Counted from the stretch's first letter, positions 10,322-19,562 are shown. The stretch is DNA of 41,647 nucleotides from Scleroderma bovista (GCA_037178675.1 JAYMGJ010000322.1:1-41647); one strand, 5' to 3'. Made by a program: numbers and translations. The notes: generated by a model not told the origin, from the sequence alone.

Positions 10322-10605
10322 TATAGAAAGGTGGTGGTCTGCACAGGGAAGGTCTAGCCTGTAGAAGAAGAGGAGAAGGAGATCTGTAGGGTAACCTCAG
10401 TATGCTGGCAAGCTACTGATATATTAGATATACCTGTAGGGTAACTACAAGGTATCAGTAAGTAGTAAGTGGTTAGCAGGAATGTACTCACCCTCAGTAT
10501 GCTGGCAAGCTACTGAGGGACTATGGTAATAGACTCTACTGTATGTGCGCTTTATGCTTATGTAAGTAAGTAAACAAACCATAACAGTTCTGTTTATCTC
10601 CAACA
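10322..10605 (-). mobile_element. 284-bp insertion between protease and RT, probable solo LTR
   Basis: Element 4 has continuous sequence here, whereas element 2 carries 284 extra bases bounded by a duplicated AACCCT (10316-10321 and 10605-10610). Read on the minus strand it starts TGTTGGAGATAAAC but ends CTATA, not CA. Inside, CTCAGTATGCTGGCAAGCTA occurs twice (about 10397 and 10493) and CTGTAGGGTAAC twice. It is most likely a solo LTR with a damaged end; another small element is possible. Confidence 0.65.
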
Positions 10606-10610
10606 ACCCT

Positions 10611-11068
10611 GTCTCTGGCCTCTCCAGCCAATCTGACCCCGGCCTTGTGCCATCTGTCGACACTCCGGTTTGCACCCCTCTGCACATCTCTCTGATTAAT
10701 GCAGCCACATTCATGTGTGTGTGCAAATTATAGGGATCCACCAAATACAAATACCAACTTCAGCTACGTCCCTCTGATGCAGCAAAGGCTCATTCTTCCT
10801 CCACCTCTACTCCACCGGACCTGGACATTGTCCCTCCAGAGTATCACAATTATGTGGATGTATTCAGTAAGTAAGGCAAAGGCCTCTGAACTTCCCCGCA
10901 TCGTGACTACGATCTAAAGATTGACCTTGAAGAATGTACCTCTCCACCTTTGGGAACTCTCTACTCACTGTCTCCAGTTGAGCTCCCTGCTCTCTGGACT
11001 TTCATCAACAAGAATCTTAATACAGGTTTCATCCATCCACCGCTTCCTCCCATGCTGCTCCGGTCCTC
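10611..11068 (+). pseudogene. Start of reverse transcriptase of Gypsy element 2, truncated
   Basis: Homologous to the protease-RT linker and RT beginning of elements 3 and 4: [37 protein letters not shown] and TFINKNLNTGFIHP can be read across frameshifts. The coding sequence stops at about 11068, where LTR-B sequence begins, before any catalytic motif. The polymerase core, RNase H and integrase core are absent. Confidence 0.75.
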
Positions 11069-11383
11069 TCCTACTCACACGAGGGAAAAAGCCACCTCTG
11101 TCCCAGACTCAACACTAGACCTCTCAGGACTTATCCCACCTCTGGGATGTCCTTCACTCCAGACAAGCTGCGCTCAACTCCAGACCACTTTCCCATGGTC
11201 TGGACTTACTCCGCAAAACCTGGACTTACTCCCTGTGCTTCTCTAGTGCCCAGACTGCATTCATTTGACCCGGACTTGACTCTCCGCACTAACTAGCACC
11301 TACTAGTGTCTGGACTTACCTCCTCATTAGTTCCCTGGATCCCTGGACCTCCTAGTAAGATCATTGAGGAGAACCAGTCTTGA
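11069..11383 (+). mobile_element. Partial LTR-B fused into element 2 pol
   Basis: This is the reverse complement of the first ~315 bp of LTR-B (compare 4646-4965), ending AACCAGTCTTGACA at 11383. To its left is RT sequence; to its right pol resumes just before the chromodomain. It therefore marks a deletion of roughly 2-2.5 kb of pol, probably following an LTR-B element insertion. Confidence 0.8.
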
Positions 11384-11743
11384 CACTCCCTCTCCTTTAT
11401 GCTCTGCCTCCCAGATTCCATGCGTGCAGTTCACCCTGTCTTCCACGTCTCCCAACTCAAACCAGCCATACCCAATACCATACCGGACCAGATACAACTT
11501 CCTCTGCCACCAGTCAAAGTAGATAGTGAACCAGAGTTCGAGATCTCTGAGATCCTCAACTCCAAGGTTGACCGTCGCCATAAATCGTGCAAGCTACTCT
11601 ACTTGGTACATTGGTCCAGCTATGAGGGAACTGATGAAGAAACATCATGGCTACTTGCCACTGAACTTGGCAACGCAATGGAACTCTTAGAAAATTACCA
11701 TGTCTGGTACCCAGACAAACCCAGACCACTCGTGTCCATGTAG
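11384..11743 (+). pseudogene. Integrase C-terminus and chromodomain of Gypsy element 2
   Basis: Reads LPDSMRAVHPVFHVSQLK (the Gypsy integrase C-terminal GPF/Y-like region), then the chromodomain EFEISEILNSKVD ... LLYLVHWSSYEGTDEETSWL, ending at TAG 11743. In chromoviruses this domain tethers the integration complex to modified histones. The aromatic residues expected of a chromodomain (Y, W) are present. It is open but orphaned from its polymerase. Confidence 0.85.
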
Positions 11744-11896
11744 TATTACTCTTGCCTTCCATTTCCTTTATCTGTTTCCCCTATCTGTTTCACTCTGTCT
11801 CAAGTAATATCACTCACTCTCAAATCCAGTCCACTTTTCTTTATAAACAAAAGTAAAACTAATTTACATGCTATTTACAAGGTCCGGACCGGACCA

Positions 11897-12867
11897 CCTA
11901 CTCTGGCACACTGCTGCCAGGATTCTCCTGCTCCTCATGGAGCCCCTGGACTTCTTGTTTGACCTCCTCCGGGTCGACTTCCACCTCACTGTCCTCCAAT
12001 TCCTCATCCTCATCCCAGGGCGCCATGAAGAAATGGCACTCCTTGAGAAAGGTCTTGAGGCTGGCCGTTAGTCACTCGTTGCCTCTGGCCACCAAGCGGG
12101 TGGCATCTGTGACCTGGCGCATCTGCCCAGTCAACTTCTCCTCCACTGCTCCAGTCAGCCTGTCCAGCCACTCCAAGAACGGTCCAGGGTCGAACCCAGA
12201 CTGTTGCCCAGATGGCCCTGGTACCTTGACGATGTTGTCGTCACTGTTGACAACCTTTGCAACCGTCTTCTTCTTTTTCCGCTTCTCCCCTCCTCGCAGC
12301 GACATTGCAACCTCCTTCACCTTGCCCTTCCCTTTGTCCACTACCAGACCTGGACCTCCTACCTCCAGCCACTTGCACCGCTCTTTGAGCCCCGCGCACT
12401 TCATGCATGTGCACTGCTTGGGCTTCTCTGGGTCCCTTTTGCACTTGGCTTTGTGCTTTGCACAACGGATGCACCTGTCAGGAAGTTAATAAAAAATAAC
12501 AAAGGATAAATAATTTACTTACCGGATGTCATTGCTCTGGTCATCACTCGGTCCCGCCTCCAGCTCCTCCCTTGCTTGCTTCTTTGACACTTCCTGTGCC
12601 AGCGCCCTCTGCCTCGAGGCAACCTCTGCAGCCCTCCGCTGCACCTCTGCCTGGTCCTTCTCTGCCTGCTCACCTGCTTGGCGCTCTGCCTCCTCCCTTG
12701 CCCTATGCTACACCTCCTTGTGAGCCCTTGCCTCTGCCTCTTCGCGCGCTCACCTCTCTGCCTTGTCTTCGCTATCAGACTGGAGCTTCGGTGTTGACGC
12801 CTTGGTCCAGTCCTTGGACTACTGCAGAGGGGACAGTGGGGGTGGTGGACTTGGCAGTGTCAGACAT
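11897..12867 (-). pseudogene. Opposite-strand Zn(II)2Cys6 accessory gene of Gypsy element 2, decayed
   Basis: Reading the minus strand from ATG 12867 (MSDTAKSTTPTVPSA), exon 1 has frameshifts but keeps the charged coiled-coil composition. A 48-nt intron (12522-12475, GTAAGT...ACAG) matches the intron of the element 4 copy. Exon 2 starts CIRCAKHKAKCKRDPEK and keeps every cysteine of the Zn2Cys6 pattern, followed by a basic stretch (GEKRKKKKT). A premature TGA at about 12074 ends it early; homology continues to about 11897. It converges on the pol end at 11743. Within the 38 codons of the cluster I count 17 base differences from element 4, of which 11 are at third positions, indicating past selection on the protein. 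Confidence 0.75.
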
Positions 12868-12917
12868 GTTGAAATTGATGGCAGGAAATTGGGGGTAAGG
12901 GGCAAAACTGGTCTGAT

Positions 12918-12924
12918 CTTTATA
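12918..12924 (-). promoter_or_regulatory. TATA box of the opposite-strand accessory gene, element 2
   Basis: On the minus strand TATAAAG lies in the context GGATCTATAAAGATCAGACC, which recurs almost unchanged in element 4 at the same distance (about 55-60 bp) before the start codon. Confidence 0.6.
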
Positions 12925-13018
12925 GATCCAAATTTTGTACTCAGACATTCACTCCGGACTCTGCATTGTCTTAGGCAACCACATGTCAGCCTCATTGGGG
13001 CCTCATGGGTTCGGCCCC

Positions 13019-13032
13019 TAAGAGGGGGATAC
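13019..13032 (+). promoter_or_regulatory. Polypurine tract of Gypsy element 2
   Basis: TAAGAGGGGGATAC abuts the right LTR. The corresponding purine tracts of elements 3 and 4 sit directly before their LTRs on the minus strand. This is the plus-strand primer site. Confidence 0.7.
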
Positions 13033-13662
13033 TGTTACAACCATGTCCAACTCCAGATCTTATCTGGTTACTCCGGTCACATCACAGCCCTACAACTCAA
13101 CTCCAGTTGTTCTCAGTTACTCTGGTCACAGTCGCGCAGATAACCTTCTGCTAACTATGACCCTTGGTCTAGCCTGCATCCAGTCCTTACCACACTTGCC
13201 TCTCTACCCTGTCTTGACGTGAGTTCTCTGTGTACTCAATATATCTCCTACCTTGTATCATTTTCACTGGACCTAGTTTATTTTCATCGGACCTGACTTT
13301 ATTTTCACTGGACCTGATCTAGTCCTAACTCCGGTCATTCCTTGTCTGCTATTAGGTTGTTTACTTGTCACCATATGTACTCGACTCTAGTTTCTACTTA
13401 GTATAAGTACCCTCTAGTTTACCTTGTATGCCTCAGTCTGAAATCAACTTAGTCTCTACTCCCGTACTCTGTCTGTCTCCATCTCCATCTCTGCCTGACC
13501 AGAACCTACGCAAGGGATCAATGCTCAATCCTCTTGTCATTGAATCCAATCAGTCTCAACTCTGGCTGGACTAAACCCCTTGTCCAGCCTCTGCCCTTCT
13601 CCTTCGTCTGTTTCCATCTGGACTTGACCGGACCCCCTACCAGAGTAGACCCAGACTTGACA
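13033..13662 (+). mobile_element. Right LTR of Gypsy element 2
   Basis: 630 bp, TGTTACAACCATGTCC to CCCAGACTTGACA. It is the same family as the solo LTR-A in reverse orientation. The left LTR is truncated so the target duplication cannot be checked. The flank immediately continues into the coding sequence of the coiled-coil gene. Confidence 0.9.
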
Positions 13663-14384
13663 CCCTCCTTTGATCCAGAGCTTATGACATCTGATCCAAA
13701 CATCAACTATGGTGACAGCCTCCTTGATGCAGTGAAGAATAGATCCAAGGGGGATTTGGATGGACCTGAGGATAATGCTGACCTTGATCATGACCCGACT
13801 GAAGAGGATGCATTTCTGGGAGATGATGGAGGAGGAGGCAGTGTGCGCCTAAGTGAGGGAAGAGGTCAGAACAACCAACAACCAACACCAAATGACAGAA
13901 AAATGCAAGTGGTGGTCTTCCTTTGTGTTTCTGGTATTTAATCTCCTCAGGGGGATGTGCTGCACACCTTCAGGCAGGATGCAGGAGGGAAGGGAAGGGT
14001 TTCTGATGGGGATGGTATTGACTCCTCTTCAGCCTACCACAGTGGTTAGGAAGAGTCCTGGGATTGAAGAGCGATGATAGATTGATGATGGGGGGGTAAT
14101 AGCAGTGATGGGACAACAGGGAAGCAAGGGGACAATTCCTGCTTCAAGAATGCGATGGACAGTGATGGGATGGAGTGGACAGAGATGCTAGACTGCGCTT
14201 GAGCCTAGAGAAATGATCAGATACAAGATATATCTGATAAAGAGCAATATAGGAGCTTTAGGTCAGCACTCGGTGACCTACAAGTCCAAAGACAGAGATA
14301 GAGCTTATAGACAGTGAGGGAGAGTGAATGTGGTCGCTTTATTGAGGGGGAAGCAGACACTTCCTTGCAGCCTTTGGCTGCTGG

Positions 14385-14392
14385 TTTATATA
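14385..14392 (-). promoter_or_regulatory. TATA box of element D1
   Basis: TATATAAA on the minus strand, followed 40-50 bp downstream by AATAAA (14343-14338). D2 has TATTTAAA in the corresponding place (25240-25247). Confidence 0.5.
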
Positions 14393-15145
14393 CAGGAGAG
14401 GCTGTGGCCCTGTAAGCACAAATGACTAAGTGCTTGGTAAGAGATTGGTAAGAAATTGGTAAGCGATTGATAAGCAGTGTAATCAGGCTGAGTCATTGAT
14501 GGGGAGAGCCTGAACAAGCTGCTGAGCCAAGGGAAAGAGCAAAAACATAGGTAAAAAGGGGTGTACAACCAAGAATATGGAAAAATCATTGCATGGGGCC
14601 CAAAAGAGAGGGGGGGATGAGTAGATTGAAGCTAAATGAGCATATGCGATGACATAATGCATATGAATCATAGGGGCATGAGTCATGAATTGATAAGCAG
14701 CATGATAAGCATGATTTGAAGGATGATTGGTAAGTGATTGGTAAGGGGAGTAATTGGGATTAGTAATGCCAAGAGGGGATGAATAATGTGCAGCAGAGTG
14801 AGTCAGAGTGAGCCAGAGTGACTCTGTGTGACTCAGACAGAAGAGAAGCACAACCTGTGATTGATTGAACTTTAGATCTGGAGATGAGCTTCTGAAGCAG
14901 TGCCACTGATGGGAGTGGCTGGGGGATAATAAAAGAACTGATCCGACCAGAAGAGCAGTGTCAGGGGGCCTGGAATGACAAGTAGAGTCACAGCTGGTCA
15001 CAGAGTGTCACAAATCCCTTGGATTGAGCTTCTGTAGAGCAAAAACGCGAAATTTGGTGCTCCCAAAGTGCAGTCTTCCCTTGAGCAGTAAGGGGAAGGT
15101 TCTGTACTCTATTAGGGCTCCTAAGAAGGGTTCTAGAGCACTGTT

Positions 15146-15643
15146 TCATTCGTGTTTGTTGTGGGATAGCAGGGAAGAGAATCGCAAGTAGCGGATTTGA
15201 CGTGTCCAGGGAAGCAAGATGAATGATAGAGGGAGATGGATGTGACAGGACTCTGGGATGAAAGGACCATATTCAGAGGACTCAGGAGACACAGAGACAA
15301 CCAGGTATGAATTTTCAAGTCTAACGATAGACTTGAGACGACCAAAGTATGTGCGCGACGCAGGACTGACAAGGAGAACACGCTGACTGAGAACGAGAGG
15401 GACTGAGGGAGCAGGCTGGGAAGATATGTACCAGACAGTACACAGGAGCTCATGGAGATGCTGTCCCAAGAGCAGGACATAGTTGAGGTCTGCTGCAATA
15501 GCGGAGAAACGTTCCAGAGAAAATGCAGACTCCATAGTGAGTGATGAAGTGGGTGTCTGGATTGTGGGTGGAATATCTCCGTGGGAAATAAACAGATTTA
15601 CGTCGGAACTTGACAGGCAGATAGACCACGGTCTAGGCTCCAT
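15146..15643 (-). CDS. Conserved ORF of element D (copy in D1), unknown protein
   Basis: 165 residues from ATG 15643 (MEPRPWSICLSSSDVNLFIS) to a stop at 15146. Conserved blocks shared with the D2/D3 copies include FISHGDIPP, FSAIAADL, YVLLLGQ, SSQPAPSVPLVL, QRVLLVSPASR and VVSVSPE. Over 116 aligned codons with no indel I counted 64 base differences from D2: 9 at first, 18 at second and 37 at third codon positions. That bias is the signature of selection on a protein. It lies in the part that would be U3 if D is an LTR, upstream of the TATA box and in the same direction. The composition is hydrophobic/beta-like, with no domain I recognise. Confidence 0.55.
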   Translation of the reverse strand: MEPRPWSICLSSSDVNLFISHGDIPPTIQTPTSSLTMESAFSLERFSAIAADLNYVLLLGQHLHELLCTVWYISSQPAPSVPLVLSQRVLLVSPASRTYFGRLKSIVRLENSYLVVSVSPESSEYGPFIPESCHIHLPLSFILLPWTRQIRYLRFSSLLSHNKHE

Positions 15644-16983
15644 GATAGTATAGTCAATGATTGATAGCTTCAAAAATGGCAGAGCTATTCAAAATATTGG
15701 AATGCTGGCACTGGGCGCCTAAATTTGACATTTGGGTGTTAAAAATGATTCTTCCTTTTCTCCTTTGTTTCTCTATCGTTTCTTCTGCTTCTTTGGTTGT
15801 TCTGGTATGGGAGTTGGACTGCAGTAGGTTGCATTCCTCTCTCATACTGAAATGATCATCAATCCTTGGATTCTTCTGCTTCTTGGCAGTTCTCGTGTGA
15901 GGGATGACTGCCAGACGATGGCATTTCATCTCTTGCTCCAGGATAGTCATTTTTGTGCGATAGATGGCTACAACAAGCTTGTATTCATTCTTCACATAAG
16001 GATAGTCTTGACTTTGTGTGATATGGATAGCGAGAGCTGTCTGTATCCCTCAAGTCGGGACAATCTTTCAACAGATCTTGGGTGTGTTCTTCGCATTAAT
16101 TTCATCGGCTAACTTTCTCCATGTCCACAGTACCAAACACGTTTGGTGCGTGACAGCAGGGCATTTCTGGGAGATGGTGTTGGAGGAGGAGGGGAGTTGG
16201 ACGATGATGAAGTGATGAAGGAAATTGATGATCAAATCCCAGCCCATGAAGGAGATGATGGTATGGATAAGGAGATTGATATGGATCTTGAAGGGGATGA
16301 TCCTGGGATACAGGATTTTGGGATGTTTCAGCTGAATCAAATGGTGAGTACTTGTATTCTAATGTCCTGAATATTTCTAACTCATATATCATTGACAGAA
16401 GCCTTCCCCCTTCAGCCACACTGGCTCTAAGTCCACTACAACCACCTTGGGAAAAAAGCCCTCCACCCCGAAGTCTAAAACTGCATTTTTGGATGGGCAT
16501 GCTTCATTCAGGCACATGCTGTATCCTCCCCCCAGCTCTGCCTGGTCTTCCACCAGCTTGCCATCCATGGGTTCCACTGGAAAAACTCCAAGCAATTCCT
16601 CAGCTGGGTGAGGGGTATCGTCATCTGCTAGTGGCAGTAAATATGTGCAGAAGCTCAATGAGCTGGAGGATGAGGGATCTCTACAAGCCGGTAATCCAGA
16701 TCTCAACCGAACTCACCGCACGCTTGCAAAGTACAACTATGCCATTAGGGAGAAGGAGCTTTCTGTGCAGCACAAGGAACAAGTGTCGAAACTTGCCAAT
16801 GCTGAGGTCGAGTTTTGGCACCAGGTTGACCTGAAGAAGTTTGACATTGAACTAAAGCTGGCAGAAGAAAATGCCATCACCAAGCAGGTACAACTGCTTC
16901 AGCTTCAGATCAAGTTGGCTAAAATCAAGTCCATGGGCAATGTGGATTCAGAGATGGATGGCAGTTCTCACCATGGGAAATAG

Positions 16984-17179
16984 ATCCCACCACCATCATC
17001 TCTTTGCTTCATTTGGTTGTATTGATCACTTGGCCCATTTTCCCTTGACACTTACATCTTTCCCAGTGTCTTTTATTTGTTGAAGTCACACGTGCACCCG
17101 GCGTAAACCATCGACGAAGTGCGCACAAGACTGCGACCCATATTAGTGTAGACTTAGTAACAGTCCTCTTTAGAGTACA
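16984..17179. other. Intergenic stretch between coiled-coil gene and Copia element
   Basis: 196 bp downstream of the coiled-coil gene's stop codon; no gene, terminator-like repeat or recognisable element. The last bases (AGAGTACA) resemble those before the Copia right LTR (AGAGTAGA). Confidence 0.6.
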
Positions 17180-17358
17180 TGTTACATGTCACATGTCACA
17201 GTCACGCATCACAATGTTTGTTGTATATAAACAGTGTTCATCGCTTATATAATATAACAGCTCTTGACCAGCTACCACTACCATCTCAGGTTGTGCAGTG
17301 GACCCAACAGGTGAGTTGGAGTAGCAGTTCCTCTACGTATATAGGTATTGCTTCAACA
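17180..17358 (+). mobile_element. Left LTR of the Copia element
   Basis: 179 bp, TG...CA, with TATA box TATATAA at 17224-17230. It starts with clustered ACATGTCACA-type repeats that are one copy longer in the right LTR. Immediately after it, GGTTATGAGCCC is the probable tRNA primer-binding site. Confidence 0.92.
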
Positions 17359-17741
17359 GGTTATGAGCCCTGTGAGTGCACTGTGTGCAGCAATGCACCA
17401 GACAGCGCTCCAGCTCCCTGAGTGTCGCTTTAACTAGCTTGATGCTGTGGACCACAGTGAGCTCCTAGCTGAGCCCCTGCACAGCCACAAGGTGAAGTTG
17501 GTCGACGACTTGCGCCAGACAGTGAGCTCCTAGTTGAGCACCTGTATTGCCCCAGGCAAAGTTTGTCAATGACTTGTGCCAACCATGGCGAACATCGTCG
17601 ATGACTTGCGCTGGCATGACCTAGTCATGAGTTATCTGTTAACAGAAGTGCTTTCACTAGCACTCAGGTGTTTCTTCTTTTCTTGCTTGTCCGTTGTTGC
17701 ATTCACTTGCTGACTCCGTTGACTCCCAACAGAATATCACC
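17359..17741 (+). other. Copia leader with primer site and tandem repeat
   Basis: Untranslated leader of 383 bp. It begins with the putative primer-binding site GGTTATGAGCCC. Two 65-bp tandem units (17455-17519 and 17520-17585), each starting CAGTGAGCTCCTAG and each ending near GACTTGYGCC, are followed by a partial third copy ending near 17615. The start codon is at 17742, preceded by CACC. Confidence 0.7.
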
Positions 17742-19562
17742 ATGTCCAGCGCTCTTGACAAGATGGTCCCCGTGTTCACTGGCTCCAACTGGCAGCAGTG
17801 GCACACCTCTATGCAGGCCTACCTTCGGGCACAAGGCCAATGGTACATTTATTCGATGATGCAACCCGCTGATGGTCACAATGACCGAAAAGAGTGGGAC
17901 GACAACACCGAGAGAGCACTCGGTAATATCACCTTGCGCCTCACCCCCTCTATCCAGGTCGCCGTCTCGAATCTCGATAGCGTAAAGGACGTCTGGGACC
18001 ACCTGAAGAAGAACTTCGGTGCCCCCAGTATTGGATCTGCCTACACCGAGCTTAGCAAGCTCCTGGCGACTACCATTCCCGCTGGCTCCCATCCCGCTCC
18101 GGCCATCACCAAAGTGCTTAGCCACTTCGCGTACCTCAAAGACGCTGGCTTCGAGTTCCCTGCCCTCGTGCAGGCAATGATTATTCTCTGTAAGCTCCCT
18201 CCCACCATGGAGGTTGTAGCTCAGATTCTCAGCCAAACATCGCTGGACAAGATCAAAAACCTCAAGCCCGACAGGATCGTCAAGGCCGCTATGCTCTCAT
18301 TTGAGCAGAAAGGTGCCTCTTCCCGTGCTGGTGGAAAGGGCCCCCAGGCCAATAAGCTTAGCGCTGTAAAGCGCAAGCTGGCTGACCCAAAGTTTGCCCA
18401 GCAGCAGCAGCAGCCTCAGAGGCAGCAGCAGCAGCAAGGCGGGTCCAATGGCAGTATGAGTGGAAATGCTCCTGCCCAAGGACAGGGAGGCCGCACTCGA
18501 CGCGGCAGCAAGAAGGCTCGCGCTCGCTGTGAGAATGCCCAACAGGCCGCTTTCGCTACTTATGTCCACTACAATGGACCAGAGCCCACCATCAACCCTC
18601 ACGCCCTGGCTCACACCCCTGGTGCTACCAACTATGGCCCCCCCGCATTCGAAAATACTATTAAGGCCTTCGACTTGGCACACCGCTTGGGGGTAGAGCC
18701 CTCCTGCCAGACCATCCGCACCCTCAACCAAGTTGTGTCGTTGGTGAGTGCGAACCTGGACCAGCCTGAGGTGGGTCCCTCCTCACTGAAGCACCCTCGT
18801 CTTGAGGAGCACATCACGATGTATGAGGAGGATGCCATCTCCCTTGGGGATGATGAACCGTTTGCCCATGAGCCCTTCGCCAATGATGAGTTTGACAAGA
18901 TCAACACAATGGTCCTTGACCACTACAACACAACATCGATGCCGATGGGCACGGAGGCCAGCCTCTTCAGGCAAGTACCTTCTGCATGCGTGCTGACCGA
19001 CACTGACACGCTCCCTTTACATGTGCGCTTTACACCATCACTGTATATAGCGAGTAGTAACTACAATATGTCGTGTTGTGTCCCCTCGAGCAATGCATAT
19101 ATCTGTTCATGTTCGAATGATGCACGCTGTGCTGGCTGTAAGGGAAAAATGGTCAACGATAGTGAACTTTCTGGTGCTTTCTGGCTACTAGACTCTGGTG
19201 CATCACGCCACTTCACCGGTGACATAGGCGATTTCGCCTCCTACAATGCACTAAAGCAAGCGCACTACACCAAAACGGCTAATGGTGTAGCACTGATTTC
19301 TGGCATTGGCATGGTATTACTCCGGTGCCTAGACCACAACTCAGGGAATGAGAAAGTCATTACACTCACCCAAGTGCTCCATATGCCAGGTGCTACTGCA
19401 CGCCTCATTTCTATGGGTGAAATGCTCCAGCGTAACTACAAAGTCACTGGCGATAAGCGAGGCATTAGCCTCGTCTATAAAACTGAATGCCTATGGTTTG
19501 GGCCAGACCCAGAAGACAATCACAACATCATTTTCGGGATTAGATCTATCCCGATAAATTAG
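17742..19562 (+). CDS. Copia Gag-protease polyprotein
   Basis: 607 codons open from ATG 17742 (MSSALDKMVPVFTGSNWQQW). Residues ~1-200 are a Copia-type Gag (UBN2-like: WHTSMQAYLRAQGQW, LGNITLRLTP, VKDVWDHLKKNFG, MIILCKLPP). Then come a Gln-rich tract (18400-18440) and an acidic linker. The retropepsin active site is FWLLDSGASRHFTGDI (near 19180-19225), with a following LISMGEML segment. Gag packages the RNA and the protease matures Gag-Pol. No CCHC knuckle is evident; an Arg/Lys-rich patch (GRTRRGSKKARAR) may serve for RNA binding. The stop at 19562 separates it from integrase, which begins 20 bp later in another frame, either natural or a mutation. Confidence 0.88.
   Translation: MSSALDKMVPVFTGSNWQQWHTSMQAYLRAQGQWYIYSMMQPADGHNDRKEWDDNTERALGNITLRLTPSIQVAVSNLDSVKDVWDHLKKNFGAPSIGSAYTELSKLLATTIPAGSHPAPAITKVLSHFAYLKDAGFEFPALVQAMIILCKLPPTMEVVAQILSQTSLDKIKNLKPDRIVKAAMLSFEQKGASSRAGGKGPQANKLSAVKRKLADPKFAQQQQQPQRQQQQQGGSNGSMSGNAPAQGQGGRTRRGSKKARARCENAQQAAFATYVHYNGPEPTINPHALAHTPGATNYGPPAFENTIKAFDLAHRLGVEPSCQTIRTLNQVVSLVSANLDQPEVGPSSLKHPRLEEHITMYEEDAISLGDDEPFAHEPFANDEFDKINTMVLDHYNTTSMPMGTEASLFRQVPSACVLTDTDTLPLHVRFTPSLYIASSNYNMSCCVPSSNAYICSCSNDARCAGCKGKMVNDSELSGAFWLLDSGASRHFTGDIGDFASYNALKQAHYTKTANGVALISGIGMVLLRCLDHNSGNEKVITLTQVLHMPGATARLISMGEMLQRNYKVTGDKRGISLVYKTECLWFGPDPEDNHNIIFGIRSIPIN

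Larger units (their letters stand above)
7922..13662 (+). mobile_element. Gypsy element 2 (Ty3 chromovirus), degenerate
   Basis: Order on the plus strand: 3' remnant of the left LTR (7922-8011), gag, protease, start of RT, then a gap filled by a foreign LTR piece, chromodomain, an opposite-strand accessory gene, polypurine tract and right LTR (13033-13662). It carries a 279-bp solo LTR in gag and a 284-bp insertion between protease and RT. Most of RT and all of RNase H and the integrase core are missing, so it is not autonomous. The gag-PR-RT-...-chromodomain order is that of Ty3/Gypsy chromoviruses. Confidence 0.85.
13842..16155 (-). mobile_element. Element D1, 2.3-kb TG...CA element (probable long solo LTR)
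   Basis: On the minus strand it starts TGTCACGCACCAAACGTGTTTGG and ends GGCGCACA, with GCAG on both sides (13838-13841 and 16156-16159). A TATA box (TATATAAA, 14392-14385) is followed by AATAAA (14343-14338) about 500 bp from the 3' end, the layout of a U3-R-U5 LTR. It is related to D2 and D3 over its whole length. The terminal sequence forms a short palindrome (ACCAAAC..GTTTGGT). No copy with internal retroelement genes is seen here, so the LTR assignment is an inference. Confidence 0.7.
13663..16983 (+). pseudogene. Acidic coiled-coil gene of unknown function, interrupted by element D1
   Basis: The 5' end was displaced by Gypsy element 2. From 13663 an acidic reading frame (FDPELMTSDPNINYG ... 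EEDAFLGDDGGGG) runs to 13841. Removing D1 (13842-16155) with its 4-bp GCAG restores the frame into RAFLGDGVGGGGELDDDEV. An intron 16344-16398 (55 nt, GTGAGT, CTAAC branch point, ACAG) follows, then a Ser/Pro-rich exon, an in-frame TGA at 16609-16611, and in the same frame a charged coiled coil (ELEDEG ... KFDIELKLAEENAITKQVQL) ending at TAG 16983. The C-terminal helix resembles the dimerisation tails of transposon-associated Myb/trihelix proteins, but no DNA-binding domain is visible, so I give no function. Confidence 0.65.

Noticed and set aside
13534..13662. N-terminal extension of the acidic coiled-coil gene into the Gypsy LTR
   Set aside because: The frame is open through the LTR end by chance; the LTR boundary at 13662 (CTTGACA) is clear.
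14400..14480. CRISPR-like short repeats (GGTAAG...ATTGG) and similar at 25130-25200 and 31030-31090
   Set aside because: Simple drifting TTGGTAAG-type repeats within element D, with no uniform repeat/spacer structure; eukaryotic context.
14483..15001. 172-codon minus-strand ORF in D1 rich in Ser/His/Leu
   Set aside because: Composition is biased and it derives from a repeated GGTAAG/TGATAAGC-type sequence; no corresponding conserved frame in D2.
16645..16983. Separate gene starting at 16645
   Set aside because: The frame is continuous with the upstream exon through a single TGA (16609-16611), so it is the end of the interrupted coiled-coil gene.
17703..18731. Long minus-strand ORFs opposite the Copia gag (177 and 144 codons)
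   Set aside because: Mirror frames of a GC-rich coding sequence with no start context or independent conservation evidence.
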